This document shows positions 41,842-50,650 of a DNA stretch of 64,000 nt, one piece after another. The notes beneath the pieces are model-generated. The model had not been told where the DNA came from. It saw only the letters and a program-made list of their open reading frames with translations, and searched no databases. Position 1 is the stretch's first letter. Every line of letters begins with the position of its first letter. Source of the stretch: JBJYIN01 sp046237015 (GTDB lineage Bacteria; Pseudomonadota; Gammaproteobacteria; Enterobacterales; Enterobacteriaceae); assembly GCF_046237015.1 (NCBI RefSeq), contig NZ_JBJYIN010000006.1:211395-275394 (forward strand). The letters run 5' to 3'. Made by a program: the position numbers and the translations under genes.

Positions 41842-42663
41842 ATGGCAATTGTTAAATGTAAACCGACATCTCCGGGTCGTCGCCACGTTGTTAAAGTGGT
41901 TAACCCTGAGCTGCACAAGGGCAAGCCTTACGCCCCGTTGCTGGAAAAAAGCAGCAAGTCCGGTGGCCGTAACAACAATGGCCGCATCACTACCCGTCAC
42001 ATCGGTGGTGGTCATAAACAGCAATATCGTCTGGTTGACTTTAAACGTAACAAAGATGGTATTCCTGCGGTTGTTGAGCGTCTGGAGTATGATCCGAACC
42101 GTTCCGCGAATATCGCGTTGGTTCTGTATAAAGACGGCGAACGTCGTTATATCCTGGCGCCGAAAGGCCTGAAAGCTGGCGATCAGATCCAATCTGGCGT
42201 TGATGCTGCAATTAAAACCGGTAACACCTTGCCGATGCGTAACATCCCAGTCGGTTCAACGGTTCATAACGTAGAAATGAAACCAGGTAAAGGCGGCCAG
42301 CTGGCTCGTTCTGCTGGTACTTACGTTCAGATCGTTGCTCGTGACGGTTCTTACGTGACCCTGCGTCTGCGTTCTGGCGAAATGCGTAAAGTCGAATCCG
42401 ACTGCCGCGCGACGCTGGGCGAAGTGGGCAACGCTGAGCATATGCTGCGCGTTCTGGGTAAAGCAGGTGCTGCACGCTGGCGTGGCGTTCGTCCTACCGT
42501 TCGCGGTACGGCAATGAACCCAGTTGACCACCCACACGGTGGTGGTGAAGGTCGTAACTTTGGTAAGCACCCGGTTAGTCCGTGGGGCGTTCAGACCAAA
42601 GGTAAGAAGACCCGCAGCAATAAGCGTACTGATAAATTTATCGTACGTCGCCGTACTAAATAA
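41842..42663 (+). CDS. rplB: 50S ribosomal protein L2
   Basis: Needed for subunit association and peptidyl transfer. The conserved C-terminal MNPVDHPHGGGEGRNFGKHP holds the essential His near residue 230. It has 273 residues. GGAGG upstream. Confidence 0.99.
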   Translation: MAIVKCKPTSPGRRHVVKVVNPELHKGKPYAPLLEKSSKSGGRNNNGRITTRHIGGGHKQQYRLVDFKRNKDGIPAVVERLEYDPNRSANIALVLYKDGERRYILAPKGLKAGDQIQSGVDAAIKTGNTLPMRNIPVGSTVHNVEMKPGKGGQLARSAGTYVQIVARDGSYVTLRLRSGEMRKVESDCRATLGEVGNAEHMLRVLGKAGAARWRGVRPTVRGTAMNPVDHPHGGGEGRNFGKHPVSPWGVQTKGKKTRSNKRTDKFIVRRRTK

Positions 42664-42679
42664 TCTTAGAGGATAAACC

Positions 42680-42958
42680 ATGCCACGTTCTCTCAAGAAA
42701 GGTCCATTTATCGACCTGCACTTGCTGAAGAAGGTAGAGAAAGCGGTGGAAAGCGGTGACAAGAAGCCTTTGCGCACTTGGTCCCGTCGTTCAACGATCT
42801 TTCCAAACATGATCGGTTTGACCATCGCTGTCCATAATGGTCGTCAGCACGTTCCGGTGTTTGTTTCCGATGAAATGGTCGGTCACAAACTGGGTGAATT
42901 CGCGCCGACTCGTACTTATCGCGGCCATGCGGCCGATAAAAAGGCCAAAAAGCGCTAA
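42680..42958 (+). CDS. rpsS: 30S ribosomal protein S19
   Basis: Head protein that forms bridge B1a and pairs with S13. PRSLKKGPFIDLHLLKKVEK at the N-terminus and GHKLGEFAPTRTYRGHAADK at the C-terminus are characteristic. It has 92 residues. Confidence 0.99.
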   Translation: MPRSLKKGPFIDLHLLKKVEKAVESGDKKPLRTWSRRSTIFPNMIGLTIAVHNGRQHVPVFVSDEMVGHKLGEFAPTRTYRGHAADKKAKKR

Positions 42959-42972
42959 GGTAGGAGGAAGAG

Positions 42973-43305
42973 ATGGAAACTATCGCTAAACATCGCCACG
43001 CTCGTTCTTCTGCTCAAAAGGTTCGCCTGGTGGCAGACCTGATTCGCGGTAAGAAAGTGTCGCAAGCTCTGGATATTCTGACCTACACCAACAAGAAAGC
43101 TGCTGGTCTGGTTAAAAAAGTGCTGGAGTCTGCTATTGCTAACGCAGAACACAACGATGGCGCTGACATTGATGATCTGAACGTCGCGAAAATCTTCGTT
43201 GACGAAGGCCCAAGCATGAAGCGCATTATGCCGCGTGCTAAAGGTCGTGCGGATCGCATCCTGAAGCGTACCAGCCACATTACTGTGGTTGTGTCCGATC
43301 GCTGA
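42973..43305 (+). CDS. rplV: 50S ribosomal protein L22
   Basis: Exit-tunnel constriction protein, also a macrolide-sensitivity determinant. The long hairpin GPSMKRIMPRAKGRADRILK reaches the tunnel; no deletion of the kind linked to erythromycin resistance is seen. It has 110 residues. GGAGG upstream. Confidence 0.99.
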   Translation: METIAKHRHARSSAQKVRLVADLIRGKKVSQALDILTYTNKKAAGLVKKVLESAIANAEHNDGADIDDLNVAKIFVDEGPSMKRIMPRAKGRADRILKRTSHITVVVSDR

Positions 43306-43322
43306 GACTCTGGAGACTAGCA

Positions 43323-44024
43323 ATGGGTCAGAAAGTACATCCTAATGGTATTCGCCTGGGTATTGTCAAACCTTGGAACTCTACCTGGTATGCGAATACC
43401 AAAGAATTCGCTGACAACCTGGACAGCGATTTTAAAGTTCGTAAATACCTGACGAAGGAACTGGAGAAAGCTTCCGTTTCTCGTATCGTCATCGAACGTC
43501 CGGCAAAAAGCATCCGTGTGACGATTCACACTGCTCGCCCGGGTATCGTGATCGGTAAAAAAGGTGAAGATGTTGAAAAACTGCGCAAAGTCGTAGCGGA
43601 TATCGCTGGCGTACCTGCACAGATCAATATCGCAGAAGTTCGTAAGCCTGAACTGGACGCAAAACTGGTTGCTGACAGCATCACTTCTCAGTTGGAGCGT
43701 CGTGTGATGTTCCGTCGTGCTATGAAGCGTGCGGTACAGAACGCCATGCGTTTGGGCGCTAAAGGTATTAAAGTTGAAGTCAGCGGCCGTCTGGGCGGCG
43801 CCGAAATCGCGCGTACCGAATGGTACCGTGAAGGTCGCGTTCCGTTGCATACGCTGCGCGCGGATATCGACTATAACACCTCCGAAGCGCACACCACTTA
43901 TGGTGTTATCGGTGTGAAAGTGTGGATCTTCAAAGGTGAGATCCTGGGTGGTATGGCTGCCGTTGAACAACCGGAAAAACCGGCTGCTCAACCTAAAAAG
44001 CAGCAGCGTAAAGGCCGCAAGTAA
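43323..44024 (+). CDS. rpsC: 30S ribosomal protein S3
   Basis: mRNA-entry helicase-like protein with KH domain (RPGIVIGKKGEDVEKLRKVV) and a C-terminal S3 domain (RAMKRAVQNAMRLGAKGIKV). It has 233 residues with a Lys/Gln-rich tail. 17 bases after rplV. Confidence 0.99.
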   Translation: MGQKVHPNGIRLGIVKPWNSTWYANTKEFADNLDSDFKVRKYLTKELEKASVSRIVIERPAKSIRVTIHTARPGIVIGKKGEDVEKLRKVVADIAGVPAQINIAEVRKPELDAKLVADSITSQLERRVMFRRAMKRAVQNAMRLGAKGIKVEVSGRLGGAEIARTEWYREGRVPLHTLRADIDYNTSEAHTTYGVIGVKVWIFKGEILGGMAAVEQPEKPAAQPKKQQRKGRK

Positions 44025-44036
44025 GGAGAGTCGCTG

Positions 44037-44447
44037 ATGTTACAACCAAAGCGTACAAAATTCCGTAAGATGCACAAAGGCCGCAACCGCGGTCTGGCGC
44101 AGGGTACGGATGTGAGCTTCGGCACTTTCGGTCTGAAAGCTGTTGGCCGTGGTCGCCTGACTGCTCGTCAAATCGAAGCTGCACGTCGTGCCATGACCCG
44201 TGCTGTTAAGCGTCAAGGTAAGATCTGGATCCGTGTATTCCCGGACAAACCGATCACCGAGAAACCGCTTGAAGTTCGTATGGGTAAAGGTAAAGGTAAC
44301 GTAGAGTATTGGGTTGCCTTGATTCAGCCAGGTAAAGTCCTGTACGAAATGGACGGTGTGCCGGAAGAGTTAGCCCGTGAGGCATTCCAACTGGCAGCAG
44401 CGAAACTGCCGATCAAAACCACCTTTGTAACTAAGACGGTGATGTAA
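44037..44447 (+). CDS. rplP: 50S ribosomal protein L16
   Basis: Contacts A-site tRNA and completes the central protuberance. RTKFRKMHKGRNRGLAQGTD and MGKGKGNVEYWVALIQPGKV are typical; R81 in the RMGKGKG segment is hydroxylated by YcfD in E. coli. It has 136 residues. The stop overlaps rpmC by one base (TAATG). Confidence 0.99.
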   Translation: MLQPKRTKFRKMHKGRNRGLAQGTDVSFGTFGLKAVGRGRLTARQIEAARRAMTRAVKRQGKIWIRVFPDKPITEKPLEVRMGKGKGNVEYWVALIQPGKVLYEMDGVPEELAREAFQLAAAKLPIKTTFVTKTVM

Positions 44448-44638
44448 TGAAAGCACAAGAGCTGCGTGAAAAGAGCGTTGATGAGCTGAACACCGAGCTG
44501 CTCGAACTGCTGCGCGAGCAATTTAATCTGCGCATGCAGGCGGCAAGTGGTCAGCTGCAACAAACTCACCTGTTGAAACAAGTGCGTCGTAATGTTGCAC
44601 GTGTTAAGACTTTATTGACTGAGAAGGCGGGTGCGTAA
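44447..44638 (+). CDS. rpmC: 50S ribosomal protein L29
   Basis: Small helical protein beside the exit tunnel, near SRP and trigger factor sites. 63 residues; KAQELREKSVDELNTELLEL is the standard start. One-base overlaps on both sides couple it to rplP and rpsQ. Confidence 0.99.
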   Translation: MKAQELREKSVDELNTELLELLREQFNLRMQAASGQLQQTHLLKQVRRNVARVKTLLTEKAGA

Positions 44639-44892
44639 TGACCGATAAAATCCGTACTCTGCAAGGCCGTGTAGTTAGCGACAAAATGGAGAAATCTATC
44701 GTTGTTGCTATCGAACGTTTCGTGAAACACCCGCTTTACGGTAAATTCATCAAACGTACGACCAAATTGCACGTACATGACGAGAACAATGAATGTGGTA
44801 TCGGTGACGTGGTTGAAATCCACGAATGCCGTCCACTGTCCAAAACCAAGTCTTGGACACTTGTTCGCGTTGTAGAGAAAGCGATTCTGTAA
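44638..44892 (+). CDS. rpsQ: 30S ribosomal protein S17
   Basis: Early 16S-binding OB-fold protein of 84 residues, with GRVVSDKMEKSIVVAIERFV and HECRPLSKTKSWTLVRVVEK. Last gene of the S10 operon, followed by a strong terminator. Confidence 0.99.
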   Translation: MTDKIRTLQGRVVSDKMEKSIVVAIERFVKHPLYGKFIKRTTKLHVHDENNECGIGDVVEIHECRPLSKTKSWTLVRVVEKAIL

Positions 44893-44916
44893 TACAGTAA
44901 CGCACTTCTCTATATG

Positions 44917-44949
44917 ATAAACGGCTCTGCAAAGGGCCGTTTATTTTTT
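44917..44949 (+). terminator. S10 operon terminator
   Basis: ATAAACGGCTCT and AGGGCCGTTTAT form a 12-bp stem (one G-T pair) closed by GCAA and followed by six T. Confidence 0.93.
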
Positions 44950-44950
44950 C

Positions 44951-44979
44951 TACCCATACCAAGGAAGCGGTGTTATAAT
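44951..44979 (+). promoter_or_regulatory. spc operon promoter
   Basis: Perfect TATAAT at 44974-44979, with a weak -35 (TACCCA) 17 bases upstream, preceded by T-rich sequence and followed by GCTGCGCC. The layout is the same as the strong E. coli spc promoter. Confidence 0.8.
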
Positions 44980-45055
44980 GCTGCGCCCTCAATTATGGGG
45001 TATTTAATGGCCTGAAAAGGTCCTAAGTAGTAGTTGACATTAGCGGAGCACTAAA

Positions 45056-45427
45056 ATGATCCAAGAACAGACTATGCTGAATGTGGCCGATAATTCCGGT
45101 GCACGTCGCGTAATGTGTATCAAGGTTCTAGGTGGCTCGCACCGTCGCTACGCAGGCGTCGGCGATATCATCAAAATTACCATCAAGGAAGCAATTCCTC
45201 GCGGTAAGGTGAAAAAAGGCGACGTGCTGAAGGCGGTAGTGGTGCGCACCAAGAAGGGTGTTCGTCGCCCGGACGGTTCTGTCATTCGCTTCGATGGCAA
45301 TGCTTGCGTTATTTTGAACAATAACAGCGAACAGCCTATCGGTACGCGTATTTTTGGGCCGGTAACTCGTGAACTGCGTAATGAGAAGTTCATGAAAATT
45401 ATCTCTCTGGCACCAGAAGTACTTTAA
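45056..45427 (+). CDS. rplN: 50S ribosomal protein L14
   Basis: Interface protein making bridges to 16S rRNA and binding Rsf[21 protein letters not shown] is the classic start. It has 123 residues. First gene of the spc operon, with a leader of about 70 bases. Confidence 0.99.
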
Positions 45428-45437
45428 GGAGCGAATC

Positions 45438-45752
45438 ATGGCAGCGAAAATCCGTCGTGATGACGAAGTTATCGTGCTAACCGGTAAAGATAAAGGTAAG
45501 CGCGGTAAAGTAAAAAATGTCCTGTCTGCTAGTAAGGTCATTGTTGAAGGTATCAACCTGGTTAAGAAACATCAGAAGCCGGTTCCGGCCCTGAATCAAC
45601 CAGGTGGCATCGTTGAAAAAGAAGCCGCTATTCAGGTTTCTAACGTTGCACTCTTCAATGCGGCAACTGGTAAGGCTGACCGTGTAGGCTTTAGATTCGA
45701 AGACGGCAAAAAAGTCCGTTTCTTTAAATCTACTAGCGAAACTATCAAGTAA
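45438..45752 (+). CDS. rplX: 50S ribosomal protein L24
   Basis: Assembly initiator with a KOW motif (DEVIVLTGKDKGKRGKVKNV). It has 104 residues. AAGGAG upstream. Confidence 0.99.
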   Translation: MAAKIRRDDEVIVLTGKDKGKRGKVKNVLSASKVIVEGINLVKKHQKPVPALNQPGGIVEKEAAIQVSNVALFNAATGKADRVGFRFEDGKKVRFFKSTSETIK

Positions 45753-45830
45753 TTTGGAGTAGTACGATGGCGAAACTGCATGATTACTACAAAGACGAAG
45801 TAGTTAAAAAACTCATGACTGAGTTTAACT
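45753..45830 (+). promoter_or_regulatory. Probable S8 feedback site at the rplE start
   Basis: In E. coli S8 represses the spc operon by binding the mRNA around the rplE start codon, a mimic of its 16S site. The first codons here (ATGGCGAAACTGCATGATT and onward) look the same as in E. coli. I infer the site from this similarity and did not derive a structure. Confidence 0.4.
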
Positions 45831-46306
45831 ACAATTCTGTCATGCAAGTCCCTCGGGTCGAGAAGATCACCCTGAATATGGGTGTTGGTGAAGCGATCGC
45901 TGACAAGAAACTGCTGGATAATGCAGCAGCTGATTTGGCAGCAATCTCCGGTCAAAAGCCGTTGATCACCAAAGCACGCAAATCTGTTGCAGGCTTCAAA
46001 ATCCGCCAGGGCTATCCGATCGGCTGTAAAGTAACTCTGCGTGGCGAACGCATGTGGGAGTTCCTTGAGCGACTGATTTCCATTGCTGTACCGCGTATCC
46101 GTGACTTCCGTGGCTTGTCTGCCAAGTCATTCGATGGTCGTGGTAACTACAGCATGGGTGTGCGTGAGCAGATCATCTTCCCGGAAATCGACTATGACAA
46201 GGTCGATCGCGTTCGTGGTTTGGATATTACCATTACCACTACTGCGAAATCCGATGATGAAGGCCGTGCGCTGTTGGCCGCCTTTAACTTCCCGTTCCGC
46301 AAGTAA
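45767..46306 (+). CDS. rplE: 50S ribosomal protein L5
   Basis: 5S rRNA-binding protein of the central protuberance that contacts P-site tRNA. Landmarks: VEKITLNMGVGEAIADKKLL, RQGYPIGCKVTLRGERMWEF, GNYSMGVREQIIFPEIDYDK. It has 179 residues. Confidence 0.99.
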   Translation: MAKLHDYYKDEVVKKLMTEFNYNSVMQVPRVEKITLNMGVGEAIADKKLLDNAAADLAAISGQKPLITKARKSVAGFKIRQGYPIGCKVTLRGERMWEFLERLISIAVPRIRDFRGLSAKSFDGRGNYSMGVREQIIFPEIDYDKVDRVRGLDITITTTAKSDDEGRALLAAFNFPFRK

Positions 46307-46319
46307 GGTAGGGTTACTA

Positions 46320-46625
46320 ATGGCTAAGCAATCCATGAAAGCACGCGAAGTTGTTCGTGTGAAACTGGCTGATAAATACCGCGCTAAACGCGAGGAATTA
46401 AAAGCTATCATCTCTGGTGTGAACTCATCCGACGAAGAACGTTGGGATGCGGTTCTTAAGCTGCAGACTCTGCCGCGTGATTCCAGCCCGTCTCGTCAGC
46501 GTAATCGCTGCCGCCAAACTGGCCGTCCACATGGTTATGTGGGCAAATTCGGGTTGAGCCGTATCAAGCTACGTGAAGCCGTCATGCGCGGTGAAGTACC
46601 TGGCTTGAAAAAGGCTAGCTGGTAA
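46320..46625 (+). CDS. rpsN: 30S ribosomal protein S14
   Basis: Head protein of 101 residues. It starts AKQSMKAREVVRVKLADKYR and ends GRPHGYVGKFGLSRIKLREA followed by VMRGEVPGLKKASW. This is the long, zinc-free form, lacking the CxxC pairs of the short S14. The ATG at 46320 follows GGTAGGG by a few bases; a longer in-frame reading from 46083 would overlap rplE and is not real. Confidence 0.99.
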   Translation: MAKQSMKAREVVRVKLADKYRAKREELKAIISGVNSSDEERWDAVLKLQTLPRDSSPSRQRNRCRQTGRPHGYVGKFGLSRIKLREAVMRGEVPGLKKASW

Positions 46626-46658
46626 TTGTCACCAATTGAATCACGGGAGTAAAGACAG

Positions 46659-47051
46659 ATGAGCATGCAAGATCCGATCGCGGATATGCTGACCCGTATC
46701 CGTAACGGTCAAGCCGCGAACAAAGTTGCGGTCACCATGCCTTCCTCCAAGCTGAAAGTGGCAATTGCCAACGTGCTGAAGGAAGAAGGTTATATTGAAG
46801 ATTATAAAATCGAAGGCGATACCAAGCCTGAACTGGAAATTACGTTGAAGTATTTTCAGGGCAAGGCAGTGGTAGAAAGCATCCAGCGTATAAGCCGTCC
46901 AAGTCTGCGCATCTATAAGAAAAAAGATGAGCTGCCAAAAGTTATGGCCGGTTTAGGTATCGCGGTTGTTTCTACCTCTAAAGGTGTTATGACTGATCGT
47001 GCAGCTCGCCAGGCTGGTCTGGGTGGCGAGATTATCTGCTACGTAGCTTAA
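46659..47051 (+). CDS. rpsH: 30S ribosomal protein S8
   Basis: Central-domain 16S-binding protein and spc operon repressor. SMQDPIADMLTRIRNGQAAN and the C-terminal VVSTSKGVMTDRAARQAGLG are diagnostic. It has 130 residues. GGGAG upstream. Confidence 0.99.
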   Translation: MSMQDPIADMLTRIRNGQAANKVAVTMPSSKLKVAIANVLKEEGYIEDYKIEGDTKPELEITLKYFQGKAVVESIQRISRPSLRIYKKKDELPKVMAGLGIAVVSTSKGVMTDRAARQAGLGGEIICYVA

Positions 47052-47064
47052 TCGGGAGGAAAGA

Positions 47065-47598
47065 ATGTCTCGTGTTGCAAAAGCACCCGTCGTCATTCCT
47101 GCCGGCGTAGAGGTAAAACTCAACGGTCAGGAAGTTTCGATTAAGGGTAAAAACGGCGAGCTGAGTCGTAAGATCCACGATGCTGTTGAAGTAAAACAGG
47201 CTGACAACGCTCTGACTTTCGCTCCGCGCGAAGGTTTCGTTGACGGATGGGCCCAAGCGGGTACCACTCGCGCTCTGTTGAACGCAATGGTTATCGGTGT
47301 TACCGAAGGCTTCACTAAGAAGCTGCAACTGGTTGGTGTTGGTTACCGTGCTGCCGTTAAAGGCAATGTAGTAAACCTGTCTCTTGGGTTTTCTCATCCG
47401 GTTGATCATGCGCTGCCGGCAGGTATTACTGCAGAATGCCCTAGCCAGACTGAAATCGTACTGAAAGGTGCTGATAAGCAGGTTATTGGTCAGGTCGCTG
47501 CGGAATTACGCGCCTACCGTCGTCCTGAGCCTTATAAAGGCAAGGGTGTCCGTTACGCCGACGAAGTCGTGCGTATCAAAGAGGCTAAGAAGAAGTAA
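47065..47598 (+). CDS. rplF: 50S ribosomal protein L6
   Basis: Two-domain protein near the sarcin-ricin loop and factor-binding site. SRVAKAPVVIPAGVEVKLNG at the start and YRRPEPYKGKGVRYADEVVR at the end. It has 177 residues. GGAGG upstream. Confidence 0.99.
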   Translation: MSRVAKAPVVIPAGVEVKLNGQEVSIKGKNGELSRKIHDAVEVKQADNALTFAPREGFVDGWAQAGTTRALLNAMVIGVTEGFTKKLQLVGVGYRAAVKGNVVNLSLGFSHPVDHALPAGITAECPSQTEIVLKGADKQVIGQVAAELRAYRRPEPYKGKGVRYADEVVRIKEAKKK

Positions 47599-47607
47599 GG
47601 TAACACT

Positions 47608-47961
47608 ATGGATAAGAAAGCAGCTCGTATCCGTCGTGCGACCCGCGCACGCCGTAAGCTCCAGGAACTGGGTGCGACGCGTCTGGTGGTACATCGTACC
47701 CCGCGCCATATTTATGCGCAGGTCATCGCACCGAACGGTTCTGAAGTCCTGGTAGCCGCTTCTACTGTAGAAAAAGCTATCGCTGAGCAACTGAAGTATA
47801 CCGGTAATAAAGATGCAGCTACCGCAGTAGGTAAAGCTATTGCTGAACGCGCACTGGAAAAAGGTATTAAAGATGTATCCTTTGACCGTTCCGGTTTCCA
47901 ATATCACGGCCGAGTCCAGGCACTGGCAGATGCTGCCCGTGAAGCTGGCCTTCAGTTCTAA
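47608..47961 (+). CDS. rplR: 50S ribosomal protein L18
   Basis: 5S rRNA chaperone of the central protuberance, 117 residues. A very basic N-terminus (DKKAARIRRATRARRKLQEL) is followed by RLVVHRTPRHIYAQVIAPNG and FDRSGFQYHGRVQALADAAR. Confidence 0.99.
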   Translation: MDKKAARIRRATRARRKLQELGATRLVVHRTPRHIYAQVIAPNGSEVLVAASTVEKAIAEQLKYTGNKDAATAVGKAIAERALEKGIKDVSFDRSGFQYHGRVQALADAAREAGLQF

Positions 47962-47975
47962 GGTAGAGGTGTAAG

Positions 47976-48476
47976 ATGGCTCACATCGAGAAACAAGCTG
48001 GCGAACTGCAGGAAAAGCTGATCGCGGTAAATCGCGTATCTAAAACCGTTAAAGGTGGTCGTATTTTTAGCTTCACCGCGCTGACTGTAGTGGGTGATGG
48101 TAATGGCCGCGTTGGTTTTGGTTACGGTAAAGCACGCGAAGTTCCGGCAGCGATCCAGAAAGCGATGGAAAAAGCCCGTCGCAATATGATGAATGTCGCG
48201 CTGAACAACGGCACTCTGCAGCACCCGGTTAAAGGTGCTCACACGGGTTCTCGTGTGTTCATGCAGCCGGCTTCCGAAGGTACCGGTATTATTGCCGGTG
48301 GTGCAATGCGCGCCGTTCTGGAAGTCGCAGGGGTTCATAACGTATTGGCTAAGGCCTATGGTTCCACTAACCCGATTAACGTGGTTCGTGCAACGATTGA
48401 TGGTCTGGCGAATATGAAGTCCCCGGAAATGGTCGCTGCCAAGCGTGGTAAATCCGTTGAAGAAATTCTGGGGTAA
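47976..48476 (+). CDS. rpsE: 30S ribosomal protein S5
   Basis: Accuracy protein at the mRNA entry. The N-terminal loop RVSKTVKGGRIFSFTALTVV covers the spectinomycin region and shows the sensitive wild-type sequence (VKGG). It has 166 residues. Confidence 0.99.
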   Translation: MAHIEKQAGELQEKLIAVNRVSKTVKGGRIFSFTALTVVGDGNGRVGFGYGKAREVPAAIQKAMEKARRNMMNVALNNGTLQHPVKGAHTGSRVFMQPASEGTGIIAGGAMRAVLEVAGVHNVLAKAYGSTNPINVVRATIDGLANMKSPEMVAAKRGKSVEEILG

Positions 48477-48482
48477 TTAACC

Positions 48483-48662
48483 ATGGCAAAGACTATTAAA
48501 ATAACTCAAACCCGTAGTGCAATCGGTCGTCTGCCGAAACACAAGGCAACGCTGCTTGGCCTGGGTCTGCGTCGTATTGGTCACACCGTAGAGCGTGAGG
48601 ATACTCCTGCTGTTCGTGGTATGGTCAACGCGGTTTCCTATATGGTTAAAGTGGAGGAGTAA
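48483..48662 (+). CDS. rpmD: 50S ribosomal protein L30
   Basis: 59-residue protein, AKTIKITQTRSAIGRLPKHK followed by ATLLGLGLRRIGHTVERED. Seven bases after rpsE, three before rplO, in the expected spc order. The short length makes it easy to miss, but start, stop and sequence are clear. Confidence 0.99.
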   Translation: MAKTIKITQTRSAIGRLPKHKATLLGLGLRRIGHTVEREDTPAVRGMVNAVSYMVKVEE

Positions 48663-48665
48663 CAG

Positions 48666-49100
48666 ATGCGCTTGAATACTCTGTCTCCGGCCGAAGGTGC
48701 TAAACACGCACCGAAGCGTTTAGGTCGTGGTATTGGTTCTGGCCTGGGCAAAACCAGTGGTCGTGGTCACAAAGGTCAGAAGTCTCGTTCTGGCGGTGGC
48801 GTACGTCGCGGTTTTGAAGGTGGTCAGATGCCTTTATATCGTCGTCTGCCGAAATTCGGTTTTACTTCTCGCAAAGCTGCGATTACGGCAGAAGTTCGTC
48901 TGTCTGATCTGGCTAAAGTAGAAGGCGATATTGTTGACCTGAATACGCTGAAAGCCGCTAATGTTATTGGCATTCAGATCGAATTCGCGAAAGTGATTCT
49001 GTCTGGCGAAGTTGCTCGTCCGGTAACGATTCGTGGTCTGCGTGTCACTAAAGGTGCTCGTGCTGCTATCGAAACTGCTGGCGGTAAAATTGAGGAATAA
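48666..49100 (+). CDS. rplO: 50S ribosomal protein L15
   Basis: Late-assembly protein of 144 residues. The Gly/Arg-rich N-terminal arm (RLGRGIGSGLGKTSGRGHKG) penetrates 23S rRNA; the globular part ends KGARAAIETAGGKIEE. GGAGG upstream. Confidence 0.99.
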   Translation: MRLNTLSPAEGAKHAPKRLGRGIGSGLGKTSGRGHKGQKSRSGGGVRRGFEGGQMPLYRRLPKFGFTSRKAAITAEVRLSDLAKVEGDIVDLNTLKAANVIGIQIEFAKVILSGEVARPVTIRGLRVTKGARAAIETAGGKIEE

Positions 49101-49107
49101 GTAGCAG

Positions 49108-50439
49108 ATGGCCAAACAACCAGGATTAGATTTTCAAAGTGCTAAAGGCGGAGTTGGCGAACTGAAGCGCAGACTATTGTTTGTTATCGGTGCGCTAATT
49201 GTTTTCCGTATTGGCTCTTTTATCCCAATTCCTGGTATTGATGCCACTGTGCTTGCCAAATTGCTCGAGCAACAGAGGGGTACCATCATTGAAATGTTCA
49301 ACATGTTCTCTGGTGGTGCTCTGAGCCGTGCTTCTATCTTTGCTTTGGGTATTATGCCGTATATTTCGGCGTCGATTATTATCCAACTGTTAACGGTGGT
49401 TCATCCTGCGTTAGCAGAAATAAAGAAAGAAGGCGAGGCTGGCCGTCGTAAGATAAGCCAGTATACGCGTTACGGCACTCTGGTATTGGCTATATTTCAG
49501 TCGATCGGTATTGCTACTGGTCTGCCGAATATGCCCGGAATGCAAGGCTTGGTATTGAATCCCGGTTTTGCATTCTACTTTACCGCTGTTGTGAGCCTGG
49601 TTACCGGGACGATGTTCCTGATGTGGCTGGGTGAACAGATTACGGAACGTGGTATTGGCAACGGTATCTCGATCATAATCTTCGCTGGTATTGTGGCGGG
49701 GTTACCGTCGGCCATTGGTCATACCATCGAGCAAGCTCGGCAAGGCGATCTGCACTTCCTCCTGTTGCTGTTGGTTGCAGTTTTAGTGTTTGCAGTAACC
49801 TTCTTCGTTGTTTTCATTGAGCGTGGTCAGCGTCGTATCGTCGTTAACTATGCGAAGCGTCAGCAAGGACGTCGTGTTTATGCAGCACAGAGTACGCACT
49901 TACCACTGAAAGTGAATATGGCCGGTGTTATCCCTGCTATCTTTGCTTCCAGTATTATTCTGTTCCCTGCTACGATCGCATCTTGGTTTGGGGGCGGCAC
50001 TGGTTGGAACTGGCTGACAACAATTTCGATGTATTTGCAGCCTGGACAACCGCTTTATGTGTTACTCTATGCGACTGCAATCATCTTCTTCTGTTTCTTC
50101 TACACGGCGTTGGTGTTTAACCCGCGTGAAACAGCAGATAACCTGAAGAAGTCCGGTGCATTCGTGCCAGGAATTCGTCCGGGAGAGCAAACGGCGAAAT
50201 ATATCGATAAAGTAATGACTCGGCTGACTTTAGTTGGAGCGATGTATATTACTTTTATCTGCCTGATCCCGGAGTTCATGCGTGATGCAATGAAAGTACC
50301 TTTCTATTTTGGCGGTACGTCATTATTGATTGTTGTTGTGGTCATCATGGACTTTATGGCTCAAGTGCAAACTCTGATGATGTCAAGTCAGTATGAGTCT
50401 GCATTGAAGAAAGCAAACCTGAAAGGCTATAACCGTTAA
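49108..50439 (+). CDS. secY: Sec translocon channel SecY
   Basis: Central pore of the SecYEG protein-export channel, with ten membrane spans over 443 residues. The start is AKQPGLDFQSAKGGVGELKR; SMMSPEC-type domains are absent, as expected. Cytoplasmic loops include the C5 region with NPRETADNLKKSGAFVPGIR and C6 near the end. Cotranscribed with ribosomal genes, as in all enterobacteria. Confidence 0.99.
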   Translation: MAKQPGLDFQSAKGGVGELKRRLLFVIGALIVFRIGSFIPIPGIDATVLAKLLEQQRGTIIEMFNMFSGGALSRASIFALGIMPYISASIIIQLLTVVHPALAEIKKEGEAGRRKISQYTRYGTLVLAIFQSIGIATGLPNMPGMQGLVLNPGFAFYFTAVVSLVTGTMFLMWLGEQITERGIGNGISIIIFAGIVAGLPSAIGHTIEQARQGDLHFLLLLLVAVLVFAVTFFVVFIERGQRRIVVNYAKRQQGRRVYAAQSTHLPLKVNMAGVIPAIFASSIILFPATIASWFGGGTGWNWLTTISMYLQPGQPLYVLLYATAIIFFCFFYTALVFNPRETADNLKKSGAFVPGIRPGEQTAKYIDKVMTRLTLVGAMYITFICLIPEFMRDAMKVPFYFGGTSLLIVVVVIMDFMAQVQTLMMSSQYESALKKANLKGYNR

Positions 50440-50472
50440 TTAGGTGAGCTTGAGAAGTTACGGAGAGTAAAA

Positions 50473-50589
50473 ATGAAAGTTCGTGCTTCCGTCAAGAAAT
50501 TATGTCGTAACTGTAAGATTGTTAAGCGCAACGGTGTCGTTCGTGTGATCTGCAGTGCCGAACCGAAGCATAAACAGCGTCAAGGCTGA
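50473..50589 (+). CDS. rpmJ: 50S ribosomal protein L36
   Basis: 38-residue zinc protein with ligands C11, C14, C27 and H33 ([20 protein letters not shown]). This is the zinc-containing form. It lies 33 bases after secY and is the last gene of the spc operon. Confidence 0.99.
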
Positions 50590-50607
50590 TTATCTCGTAT
50601 ATTTTTC

Positions 50608-50636
50608 TTGCAAAGTTGGGTTGAGCTGGCTAGATT
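50608..50636 (+). promoter_or_regulatory. Alpha operon promoter
   Basis: TTGCAA, 17-base spacer, TAGATT. The -10 sits inside the following hairpin. It resembles the E. coli alpha promoter layout. Confidence 0.6.
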
Positions 50637-50643
50637 AGCCAGC
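50625..50643 (+). terminator. Hairpin ending the spc operon
   Basis: GCTGGCTA and TAGCCAGC form an 8-bp stem with a three-base loop, followed by CAATCTTTT. It overlaps the alpha promoter -10, so it may partly stop spc read-through. Confidence 0.5.
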
Positions 50644-50650
50644 CAATCTT

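Noticed and set aside
46083..46319. N-terminal extension of rpsN
   Set aside because: The frame is open upstream only by chance across rplE. S14 has a clear ATG at 46320 with the family length.
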